The notes below the pieces were generated by a model. It searched no databases and was not told where the DNA came from. It saw only the letters and a program-made list of their open reading frames with translations. Of a DNA stretch of 64,000 bases, positions 1 through 11,300 are shown in pieces. Positions within the stretch are counted from its first letter, which is position 1, and each line of letters begins with the position of its first letter. Origin of the DNA: Orthonyx spaldingii (lineage: Eukaryota; Chordata; Aves; Passeriformes; Orthonychidae); contig VZTJ01000523.1 in assembly GCA_013397795.1 (NCBI GenBank), positions 1,300,303 through 1,364,302 on the forward strand, in the 5' to 3' direction. Made by a program: the position numbers and the translations under genes.

Positions 1-1540
1 AACATAAAAGATTCCATGTCTACATAAAGAAGTTCTCAAGGGAAAATAGTAGCAAGAAAGTCGCCTTGCTGCTGTCCCTGCAAACTCTTGCTGCCTTCCA
101 GGCTCTCACAGTAGGGAGAACAAATGCACTGTGACAGGGAGTGACTTTGGCTGGACCACGATCAACAAGGCCCTAGATCAGGCCTAGACGGCTTCCTGGT
201 TTATCAACAAATACAGAAAACACAATTTCTAAATCCTATCATCCTTGTAAGACTCTTCTCAGGCCCCGTTTTCTAATCTGAAACTGATACAGAGCTCATA
301 ACAGATTAACTTCTTTTGTTCCTGACCACTCCATTTTTATGTATTGTTAGTAATGCAATACTGCAGTATGTTTTCCTCTCATATTGTTTTTGATACTATT
401 TCACAACTGAGATAAGGTTCCTTTTAAAAACACTGGCTCTTTAGGTGTTAAACACAAGTAGTAAATCCACTCTGTCAAACTGCCCCATTTATAATATTTA
501 ATCTTCCTTCTGTAATCAGGAGAGCTGAAGTACACATTCAGAGTTGCTTTCCTTTGACACAGTTCTCTTATTACTGTCTCTTTTCCTCACATAATGTCCC
601 ACAGCAGCTGTGCCATTATGATGATGCTTTCTCTTCTCTTTTTCTTTTTTTAAACAGCCTCTCTAGCACAAATAATTAAAACATGTATTTACCTTCCATC
701 ACTTGGCTGAGTCTAAGTGCACATTTTGCAGGGAGGGGGGCAGTTGTTTGTTTCTTTTTATTTTATTTCTGAGCAGTGACATATTGATGTTTCGGATAAT
801 AAATCATTCCAATTTGTTCATCCCTGCCAACAATGGTTTTAATCTTCATTTACGACTTGCAAAGTCCGTTTTGTTGGAAGCGTTTGATAAAATACTCAAT
901 TACCATTTTTTTTTGCACTGCAGTTCAACTGCTGTGCTGATAAAGGCTCTAGCTCAGAAGATAAACTGCAAATAATTCCTGAAGAACAAATGTCAGAGGC
1001 AGTTTACAATGAATGGGATTTTTTTTTTGAGCAGATTATTCTCCCACCAAAGTGACAGGGCAGCTCAATATTTATTTTGCTGAGAATGTCATTTAAATAT
1101 TGTTTGACACCTGCTCCCTGCAGTCAGCTACTCAGCACAGAGCACTTTCAAGGGGTTTGGAGTGAGGTTCCAGCTCTACTGCATCTACTAACATATTTCA
1201 GGGACTTGATTTAAGAAGCAGAAATGGCAGCTTCAAGACACACGTGGCAATTCTTCCCAGGTAAACAAAGAGAAACACCACCAGAAGGCACATGCTGCAC
1301 ACACCTGTGTGCTCGGGGACCCAGGAAAATCACAGAGCAAACATGTGAGAAAAAGGGGGACCTAAGGACGAGGCTGAAGTTTTCAACTCCCCCCTGTGCA
1401 GCTTCCGTGACATTAAATCAAGATATAAATTATTTCAGGTTACTTTTCATCCTTTCATGCCTAGGAGAGAAGGTATCCCAGGAGCTCTGTGGGTGTTCCA
1501 CTCCCGACGGCTGTGGTGGGTTGCTGGCTGTGGTCAGCTC
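1..1540. other. Intronic non-coding DNA; possible conserved element at 690-1110
   Basis: No gene was recognised. The sequence is AT-rich and unique-looking. The part from about 690 to 1110 has low CpG content, several homeodomain-like AT cores and two T-runs near 907 and 1021. It looks like constrained non-coding DNA, but that is an impression from composition only. Short open frames here match nothing known. Confidence 0.3.
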
Positions 1541-1544
1541 ATCA

Positions 1545-1990
1545 CATGTTGCCTCTGCTGCTCCTTCCCCTGCTCCAGCGTGGGGTCCCTCCCATGGGAG
1601 ACACTCTTCCACCCATTTCTCCAACAGGAGCCCTTCCCACAGGCTGCAGTTCTTCACCAGCTGGGATCCCTTTCCATGGGGTGCAGTCCTTTGGAATTAG
1701 GCTGCTCCAGCGTGGGTCCCCTGCAGGACCTCAAGTTCTGGCAGGATCCTGCTCCAGTGAGGATTTCCCATGGGGTCACAGCTTCCTTCTGGCACCTCCT
1801 GCCCCAGCGTGGGCTCCTCCAGGGGCTGCAGGTGGATCTCTGCTCCCTGTGCCCTCCAGGGGCTGCAGGGGCACAGCTGCCTCACCACCTCCTGCTACCA
1901 AAACCTGGCCATGTTCAACACCTGAACTCAACTCACACTGCTGCAATTCCTTAGAGCAAAACGGGATCTCCCCCTCTCCCAGCTGTGGAG
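1545..1990. repeat. GC-rich avian interspersed repeat with internal sub-repeats
   Basis: The block stands out from its AT-rich surroundings. It is built of imperfect sub-repeats around the motifs CTGCTCCAGCGTGGG (about 1570, 1707, 1800) and GGGCTGCAG (about 1835, 1860). The same kind of segment recurs widely in bird genomes as I recall, but I cannot assign its repeat class with certainty. Several overlapping open frames on both strands come from the repeat being GC-rich and poor in stops; they are not treated as genes. Confidence 0.55.
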
Positions 1991-4979
1991 TTAACTTGGT
2001 GATAGAGCAACAACCACTGTCAGTCCAAAGCACTTTATCTCAAAATGCTCATACATACAATATTTTCACCTAATCAGTGGCTCTTCCAGTCCTTTAAAAA
2101 TCAGACCATTCTTCCAAAAACAGCATCCTGAACGGACCATACATGTGAAATACCTGTGAAGGTGCAGGGAGGATGGCACAGCAGAGCCAGGGATGTACCC
2201 AGAATATTCCCAGAGAAAAGGTCCCTCCCTGGCTTTTCAAAAAACAAGTAGCCATGAGCCATTCATCTTAATGAATTAGAAATATAATTATGGTTTTTGT
2301 TTCAGGTTCTTAATCTGTTTTCAACTACCCTGGTTTATTTGTTTCAGCTGTGATTTATTTTTTTGTGCTAACTCAGTGTTTGTCTGGAGGGACTCAGAGA
2401 ACACACTGAAGGTGGAGCCTTCCCCTTTCATCACAAAAGGCTTGGAAAAAGAGGCATGCAGGATCACACAAAGAGTACTGCAAGGGAACAGGAACCCAGC
2501 AAAATCAGAGATACACTTCAGACAGTGTTGAATTAAAGTGTACCAAGCCCACTGAAGTCCATAATCTGCTAAATTAGGTCAAAGATCTATCTGCACTTCA
2601 GAGACCTTTATACTCACAACTGACAGGAAGGAAAATCATACTAAACCAAAAATATGCTTGAAGTTACTACATTCATCACACCAAATACATGTGCACGAGC
2701 TTTAGTAATAACCTTTACTATATTTATAAAATACTGCCTCTAACTACTTTTATATCCATGTACGTGTAATAGGCATATATAAATCAGAGCTTGCATTTTC
2801 TGAAGTTCTCATCTATGCATATTGTGCTCTTCAATAAAAAGTAGAACTTATAGATGAAAAAAAAAATAGAGAAAGTGTTTTTACAGATAACATAGCACTC
2901 ATTAAGCTCCTTTTAAAAATTGTAATAAATGAAGAGGGAGCACCTGCAAATGACCTGACCAGAAGAAGCAGAGATGCAGACTTCTGGAATACAATAATCA
3001 ACACACACTTAAATGAAGCACACGTGCACATAGAAAACAATGCTGTGACACATGCAGTACCACGATGGGAAGGTGGTGACTGATCCGGCCTGTAGGGTTA
3101 ACAGAACAGGGCACAAAGCACAATCCAATGATAATGTGAGTTATTACAGAGACAGGATGGAGTATCCAATTCCCCGGCGTGTATGTGCATGTGTACACAT
3201 GTACATCTGTAAATACATGCTTTACAAACCTATTACTGCTTTTCACCAGCCTCTCAAAAAGTATTGAGATTAATGAATAATTGGGTTTCCAAATCTCTCA
3301 TTGTTCCTCTTTGCTGCTGTGGCTCAATACAGACATCATTACTTCTCCACCAGTGTAGTGATTCTGTTCGTCATGCCTGAAACAACTACAGCACGGAGAT
3401 TAAATACAATCTATATCCACATAAATCATTGAATAAATGAATCATGAAATTAATATGTAAATTGTGTGTTTAACCTCTATTTATACAGCACTGTCTGTCA
3501 CCATGTAGTAAATCTAAAACTAATTGCAAATTCACAACTCTGCAAAAAGAACACCATGGTAAAAGCTTGACATATTTATTAACTAAATGTTGAACTACAT
3601 TGAGTAAGTAATTAACAGTCATGCCAGAACAGGGAGAGGAAATTATATTTAAGCACAGATGTCACCTGTATGAAATGGCTAAAACTATTTTAGATTAGAT
3701 TTTGATATTAATCAAAGAATACTCCTATTTAATTTTTGACAGACAAATCTGTTTCCATTTATTCATGATTCCATTAAACACTCCGTTTTTAAACCTGAAT
3801 GTCATGTCCATTCTCGGTCTGGTATGTTCCTTTTAATATGTCTTTTAAAAGAAAACGTGAAGAAGAAAACCATAAGGTTAAATAGTAATAAAATCTTCCT
3901 ACAGTCTAGACAAAACCCCCTCAAAGGACCAGAAAAATTATTTTATATTAGGTTAAATTCCGTCACTTATTTCTTTGATACATAAAGAACTGAACATAAG
4001 CCTGAAGATACCAGATCTAATTTCATTCCTACATATTTCCAGTGCTTCCTGGTGGACAAAAGGCACCTCTGGTTGGATGATCATGGAAGGTCCCCAGCTG
4101 CATGCACCAAAACAGAGATCCTTCCTAAGGCTTTGTTCTAGAATTGCAATGTATTTAAGACATGTAACATCAAAGTAGATGTTACACGAAAGCACCTGCA
4201 CAAATGTGTTTGATCAGGTGCTGACACAGAACAAAAGGGAGGGGAGATGTTCTCCCTTCAGGCAGCCAAGACTGATCCCATGGCACAAGGTAAGGGATGC
4301 TCATCAGGAGCACCCACTGCAGCCAAACACAAACTTCACTGTGGAATTCCTAATATTAACCCTTTATAATTAAAATCCTCAGCTGCTGAAACTGAGCAAA
4401 TCCCATAAGAATCAACAGAAAACAGAAGAAATTATATCTGTCTGTGAAATCAGACTGGCTGTATGTCACCTGCCCTCTGCATTTTTTACCTTCAGCAGGT
4501 CAATACAGGTACCCTACACGAGCAATTCCCAAGCAGGATGTGAGCACAAGGCAGGTTCATAACTGTGGAAAAATGAATCCTTGCTGAATATTAGAACAGC
4601 AAAGTGAAATTGATTATATAATAAATATGTACCTTAAAACACAGCAACTGGCCCACTGGGCAAACCTCCTTTCTTAACAGGCACTATAAATTTGAAAAAT
4701 ATCCTGAGCAAATTCCAGTGGATTCAAATGGAAAATGCACACTGCTAGGGACGCAAGTGTTTGATTCAAGGAAAAGGATCCTGACATAGCCAAAACTGAT
4801 GAGAAAACTCACACAGAATTTTATGCACTTGTTTACAGGCTTTTAGTAAAGATAAACTCAGATAAAGCAGATAAATTTTACTTCATATGGAATTTATAGG
4901 CTTAAGGTGCCCCCTCACAGCAAATCCATCCTGAACACAGCGCTCCTCACACTGTGCCTGATGAGGCTATGGGAGCATT
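1991..4979. other. Intronic non-coding DNA, nothing recognised
   Basis: The sequence is AT-rich. No exon, repeat family or RNA gene could be recognised on either strand. Short open frames between about 2831 and 4373 have no recognisable domains, and their composition resembles translated intron. Confidence 0.5.
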
Positions 4980-5126
4980 AGGATCCCATCTCACAACCTG
5001 CACAGCAGAGCACAAAGAGATGAGGTGATTTGTCCAAGGTCACCACACGAATCATTCCCAGGGCCAGCAATGAGACTGAAGTTCCTCAACTCCTGGTTCT
5101 GGCAACTAGACCATGATGCCTTTAAG
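4980..5126 (-). mobile_element. Ancient MIR-like (CORE-SINE) fragment
   Basis: Read on the minus strand, the segment starts with a tRNA-derived head resembling GGCAnnnTGGTCTAGT (about 5120-5105). It continues through an ACCAGGAGT...GGGAAT stretch and then the characteristic core TGACCTTGGACAAATCACCT (about 5044-5025), followed by CATCTCTTTGTGC. This order matches the amniote MIR family consensus as I know it (tRNA head, then GTGTGACCTTGGGCAAGTCAC, then the CTCTGTGCCTC tail). It is diverged, as expected for an element older than birds. The ends are approximate. Confidence 0.7.
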
Positions 5127-5929
5127 TGTATTACAGCAAACTATTCCTCGTGTCATCAATCTCGGATCCAGAAGCACTCTAAATCACTCGAGGATTATGA
5201 CATTTTTATGGGAGGACAACACTTCATTACAGACCTGAGAATCTGGGGGGAAGAGCAGGAAAAACTCCCAAAGCTGCTGAGAAAATCTCAGAAGTTACAG
5301 TGGAAAACAATTTTCTATATGGACAGAACATGAAAACTGCTGTTTACTATTCACTATTTCTTACCCATTTATCTATTTTCTACAATTTTTAGCAGTTTCA
5401 GGCACACAGAGAAGAGAAAAAACAGCCTGTGCCCCGTGTCCTATGGTCAAAAGGAACAGTGGCCAGAGAACAGTGGCCAGTACATAGACTGCTCAGAAAC
5501 AGTCTGAACAAACTATGAGATTGTTTCTGAATGATAAATTCCTACAATCAAGTACAACTTTCCAAAGTTTTAAAATAAGTAAGATATTCATGTATTCTCA
5601 CAGCAGATAATTTCATTGCATTAAACAGAATACAAAGAGCTGCAGAAAAAAAAACACGCCCCAGTCACTAAACTGCAAATAATTCTTACAGGGGGTTTTG
5701 ACAAATGTTTTACTGCGAGAAAAGTTGCACAATTCATTACAACATGCACCACAAAGTGCAAAAGCCACATACTTCAGTGTAGTTATTCCTTGAATACATG
5801 AAAAAAAACCTAAGGGAGAAAGGTTACTCTCTTTATGAGCTGTTCTTCTTCCACGAAGTGTTTGAACTCTATTGTCAAATAAATAAATACAGGAAATTAA
5901 AGCTATAATGAATTGATATATTGCAATGA
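5127..5929. other. Intronic non-coding DNA with one short duplication
   Basis: No gene was recognised. A small tandem duplication of AACAGTGGCCAG occurs at about 5455-5480. The rest is unique AT-rich sequence. Confidence 0.45.
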
Positions 5930-6035
5930 AGCTCTCTGAAAGCTCTCTGGACATGGTTCTGGGCACCCTGCTAGAGCAGGAGTTTGGATAGGATGAACTC
6001 CAGAAGTCCTTTCCAGCATCACCCTTTCTGTGACT
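5930..6035 (+). mobile_element. CR1 LINE 3'-end fragment
   Basis: The plus strand reads CTGGACATGGTTCTGGGCAC, then AGAGCAGGAGTTTGGATAGG, then CAGAAGTCCTTTCCAGCATC and TTTCTGTGACTC. This is the diverged 3' tail of an avian CR1, whose consensus tail has a TTGGACTAGATGATCT-like segment, then TCCCTTCCAACCTCA and ATTCTGTGATTCT. It is heavily 5' truncated, as is usual for CR1. Confidence 0.75.
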
Positions 6036-8186
6036 CATTTTTCCATTCCCTATCAATCAATTCATCTGCTGGGTGGCTTTAACTAAACTTTTTCAGTTCA
6101 CTCTCCCTGAATTGCAAGTAATTGCGTGGATCCCTTTAAAATGAAGCCTGTTACTTTGCTGAAGCATGGCCTCCCCCTCCTGGGATGCTACCAGATTTGA
6201 ATGAAATTGTCCTTTATTTACTAAAACCTGAATCCTGCTTCCTCTCTTCTGCAGGTAGAAAGGAGAAGACAACTTAAACAACAGAGTGCTAATACTGTAA
6301 TGTCCATTAAGCTTAGCTTGTTCTTCTCTTCCAGTGAGAAAAAAGAAAGAGAAAAATTTCCTCCCCTCCTGAAAAAACACCCTCACAAAGCAAAGGTCAC
6401 TGCAGACTGTGAGGTTCAGTGTGGAAGCAGCAGACTGTGCATGTGCAACACCCAACACAACCCAACATCCCACTGGGCACAGGAGGGATTCCAATGATTC
6501 CTCATAATAAAGTCAGAGCATACAGACCATACAAACAAAAAGGTACAATGTAAAAGAAGTATGTATAACAACAAATACAAACACGAAAACATCAAGGGAG
6601 GAACAAACAGGATGATTACGAGAATCTGAGCTCTCTGGTGAGACAAACAGTAGCCAGTGAAGAGATTGAGGCAGGAGAGATGGTACAGCCAGTGCAAGGA
6701 GGGCAGAAAACCTTTTAAGCAGTGGAGAAAAATAAGAATACACATCTGCAAACATTAATAAGATGGATAAATGTGGTGAAGGTACGACCATGGAGGAGCG
6801 GCTCCTCTGTTCCCGTCACCAACAGCAGAGCACAAGGAGCCACATCTAATTCCAGGGAACAGGAATTATCTAGATAAGAGTTCAGCTGCTTGCAAAGACT
6901 CAAGTATTGATGCCTTCAGGACAGGCAAGGCCCTTCCTGGAGCAGCTTTAATGACCTGAGTTCTAAAAGGAACCCGAGCTCTCTCTCACTTGTCTACACC
7001 ATTCCTTCTCAGTCTCTTTCAGACTCTCTTTTAATCAACTCCATTATTTTGTCTGGCCTAGTGTTTCAGATTTAACAGTAGCCTTAAGTGAATTATTGGC
7101 CCTATAACTTACTGATTTCCATCCTATTTCAATTACTCAAGTCCTTCAAGTTACCAAACTGCCATCTTTATTCTTCTATATATTGACAATATCTTTTTAC
7201 ATTTGTCATCAGCAAACTGTATTACCACACACCCACTCTGTGTCTGGGTGATCATAAAAAACATTTTCAATAAAATCAGACACAAAAAAAAATCCTTGAA
7301 AACTCAGTCAAGTAACCTGTCTTAAATCTGATAATTTCTAATTACATTTAACATGCTTAAGCTGTTTTACCCATTTCTGCCAACCTCTCCAGGAGTTTCC
7401 TTTACTACATGCTCTACACAAGTCCAGACAGCAGTGGCAGCCTTTCCTATGTCTAGGAAAATCAGTAATCTTAGCAAACACAGCTACTGAGCCAGCTTAG
7501 CACAATCTACCCATGGAAAAATCACAGAACATTGTGCATAACTATCCACTTCTCTGCCTGGTTTGAATTATATTTAATAACAAAGTGTGTTTTGAGTTCC
7601 CCTTTGCAAATTAGATAAATTATTACCTCTAAATTTTCCATGTTTCCTCCTATGAAATCTATATTGATAAGCTACCTAAGCTTAATAAAAGCTCATATAA
7701 GTTTGCCAAGGTAAACTAACGTATGTTCACATATCTGTCCTTACTGGGGCATAAGAAGGATCCACAGTACTTGCTCACCAGGTCTCCTTCCACCTAAGGA
7801 AAACACAACCACAGGCAGCATTTTCAGGACTCCCAAAGCATTCTGAACAAGGGCAGGGGGATTTAAAGTAAACCCTGAGAGCAGAGCTCCTTCACAGCAG
7901 ACACAAGATGAAACTAAACTACACGGAGGATGCAGGAATAAATGGCAGCAAGGGCAGGAGGAGGCAGGGGGAGCACACTGCATCCATGCCCAGGTGCCAA
8001 AGGGGCTGAGCCTCGAAGTTCTCAGACACCCGAGTCCCAAGACAAGCACATGCCCCACTATCATTCTTTACTGCACTTCAGACCTCTTTGGAAACTGCTG
8101 AGCCTGAGCTTCCCTTCTGGGAACAGCAGGGCCTGGATCACCACACCTTCCTCGCTCTGTATCACAATCCGAAGGCAATGAACAGG
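6036..8186. other. Intronic non-coding DNA, nothing recognised
   Basis: No gene or repeat family was recognised. Open frames on both strands at 6093-6790 overlap one another and have low-complexity, hydrophobic or charge-poor translations typical of non-coding DNA. The part at 7740-8060 is somewhat GC-richer, but nothing in it could be identified. Confidence 0.45.
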
Positions 8187-8350
8187 AATTACAGAACCAA
8201 TTAGGCTGGAAAAGATCTCTGAGCTCATCAGGTCCAACCTGTGAGTGATCTCCCCTTGTCACCCAGCCCAGAGCACTGAGTGCCACCTCCAGTCTCTCCT
8301 CAGACACCTCCAGGGATGGGGACTCTAAGAGCTGTCACCACCTTGGACCT
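8187..8350 (-). mobile_element. CR1 LINE 3'-end fragment
   Basis: The plus strand shows the reverse complement of a CR1 tail: CAGAACCAATTAGGCTGGAA, AGATCTCTGAGCTCATCAGG, TCCAACCTGTGA, GAGCACTGAGTGCCACCTCC and CACCTCCAGGGATGGGGACT. These match successive parts of the avian CR1 3' region in order. The element therefore points to the minus strand and its 3' end is at about 8187. Confidence 0.85.
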
Positions 8351-11300
8351 CACTTCCCACACAGAAATTTAGAGCAGCCCATCACTACAGCACCCAGATT
8401 AAAGGCACCGAGGAGGGGGAGAGAGGAGAAGCCATAAAGCAGCCTCTTCCTGCCCTGCATAGGGACAAGATTGCCACAGTGCTGTTTTTCAAATCACTAA
8501 TGGGTCTGATATTGTTTCCACAGGAGATTTACGTTAAAAAGATAACTTTCCTCACTTTTGCTTTTCATTTCTGTCCCTTTCTCTACCCGCCATTTCATTC
8601 TGGGAGGGAGAAGGAGCCGCTCATTTCCGTGGCAGCCCCGAACAATCTCAGATTTATAACGTGTGAGGAGCCCATCACGGTGATAGAGCAATCTTTCCAG
8701 CAGACATCTCTCCATTACTGGAGCTGATGCCTCCCTGCCCTGGTGCCACTGCAGGACGGATCTGTCAGACCCAACAGGGGGGCTCCCGGCCCCGCCAGCC
8801 CCCTCACACATTTGTCATCTTTATCTCAGCCAGCTCTGCAGCTCCTCTTAAACAAACTCTTCACGTGCAGCTTCACCATTTTTGGTTGTTTTTTTGGGGT
8901 TTTGTTTTTTTTTTTAAACAAAACGTTTGAATGAAACGGCACATTTTCAACTCTGCATCTTATGTGACTTTATTTTCCATCTTATTTTATGATGAAGTTA
9001 TTTTGGTGTTTATGAAAGGAAATAATGGGTAAAGATGAAGGCTTCATTCCACTGTGCTGACAACATACTGGTGGAGAAATGGTGCAGTTAATAATGTAAA
9101 CTTGATGTATGTAAGCACAGCTGGTTTGGGAACATCTTTTCAGCAGCACTAATTTATACTTTGCCTTTATTTTGTGTTTTGGTTTATGATTTTGATTAGC
9201 CACTAGAATGAGCTCTCTTAATTGCTTTCTGCTAAACTGCTTAAAAGCAAAAAAAAAAAAAAACAACAAAAAACCCACCCCTAGAAATTGAAACCATGCA
9301 ACCTGTTTTACTTTATTAGACTTTTACTATGTTGTTACATTCAAAAATCAAAACCCAATATTAAAGGTTGTCAGATACCCTTTGGGCTCTGAAGGAACAG
9401 GAAAAAAAGGAGGGGAAATCCCAAATCCTCAGCAGCATTTGCTCATTAGCAATTTTAAATCCTGTATCACACAAACTTCTTCCAGTGATCTACTTTAGTT
9501 TTTGCATCTTAATTCAAGGCTTGATATACAAAATACATATTATTACCAGCATTAAATGGCTACTCCTTTCATTTCCTGTCTCCCAGCACTCCCTAAATTC
9601 ATTATGTATTTACTTATCAAAAAAGGCAAACACAGGGCAGGGAGGAAAAAAAAAAAAAATAGCAGAAGAGAGTGGGAGATGCCTTAGAGAGTCATACATT
9701 AATACACAGCCTCTTTGCATTCCTGAACAGACACTTTATAAATTTAATATTTACTTCATCCGACAAAATTGCTTTAAGACTCTGTTTTCTATGACTACTT
9801 TTAAATTTAGATCTCAAACTGCTGCGAAAGGCTTTCAGAAATTTTTGTATTTTATCAAAAATACAGGAATCAAAAAAGTTGCTCTTGTTAAATTAATAAA
9901 ACTTCTGAAAGTAGTGCTTAACAGAGTATTGAAGCTATCAAAACTGAAAGTCATTGTAGAATTAGAAACATATAATTAAACCAAAACAAACGTTTCCACC
10001 TTCAAACAAAGAATTTTTTTTCATTAAAATAAACTTGCAACACTGAAAACAAGCTTTTTATCTTTTGAAAGATCTCTTCTCAGCACTTTTCACCCTCGAG
10101 GTGCCCAACTGGATACCCCAAATCCAAGGTAATTTTCCACAGACAAAACACCACAAGTATTTCCAAAAACAAGATCTGGAAATATCTCTACACCTACACA
10201 CCTCAAACTTATATTCTGAAGGTTGGTTTCCAACACAATAGCTAAGAAAAGGCCAGAGCACTTCATGGGGAACGCTCAGCAACTGGGAAATTCACAGCAC
10301 CATCACTGCAAACTCCCATTGTCTGGACAGAACAGAATTTGTGAATCTGCCCTTTGTTAAAACTCTTCCAGCCTCAGCACAGAGAAAGAAGTTAATCACC
10401 TGATTTAAAGGTAGGCTGCTCTTTATATTATCTCTGAAGTAAAGTGACAGTCATCAGGCTTTTTCAGTGACACTGCCATGATCAATGCTGCAGTCTCAGG
10501 CGTTAATGCTTCATCCACCTTTAAAAGCAAATGGAAGAACCCAGAAAGATCAATATTATTAGTTTCTTATTCCATGTTAAATTACTGGGAATTTTATGCA
10601 TTCTTACAGAATTCATCAGTGGTATTAACCATAGCCCAAAAGTGTTAATGCCAAACAGCACATCCCTTACTTGGGAACTATCAGACTCCTGCAAAATATG
10701 CAGATCAACGGTAAAAACACATCAGAAAATTATTCTGGCAAAACTGTTCTGCAAAATTCCACACCAAAACAGCTGAAAAGGCCGAAAGGCTCAGGGCAAT
10801 GAGAACAGAGACCAGTGTCTCACCTCAAAGCTGCTGGCTACAAGCAGACGACAGCTGTGCCACAGACACTGTGAGCAGCTTCAGGGAAGCAGAGACAGCA
10901 GCATCCCAGGCTGCTGCTGAACAAAGGACAATTGCACAAGGATCCAGAGTATATGGGGAAAAAAGAGAAAGAGGTGGAGACCCTACCCCTGCACTGCTTG
11001 CCTTTTCCCCCAAGCATTTTACTGATTTGAAATGAAAGTGCCAGTTGTAGGGTGCCACACCACAGTCTGGTACCACTGACTGGGGTGAGACACAATGCCA
11101 GGAGCTTGGTAGGTCTGCAGAAAGCTTTTATCCATCTTAATTTCTTTTTTTAAAAGCACCCAAGTATGAAATGGCTCCAGTCTTCCACCGCAGACTGCTC
11201 AGAACATCAACCACAGCAATGAAAACTGGAAAACAACAACCTGGCTCAATGGGTCAAACATCCTTTGCTTACGAAAAATCAGGCTGGAAACCCAAGAAAC

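Noticed and set aside
5613..6056. A 147-codon minus-strand frame
   Set aside because: It overlaps the CR1 tail at 5930-6035 and unrelated intron, and has no recognisable domain.
9368..9979. A 203-codon open frame on the plus strand, the longest without N
   Set aside because: It begins at TTG, crosses an A-run, lies in AT-rich intron and gives a lysine- and leucine-rich translation with no recognisable domain or splice signals.
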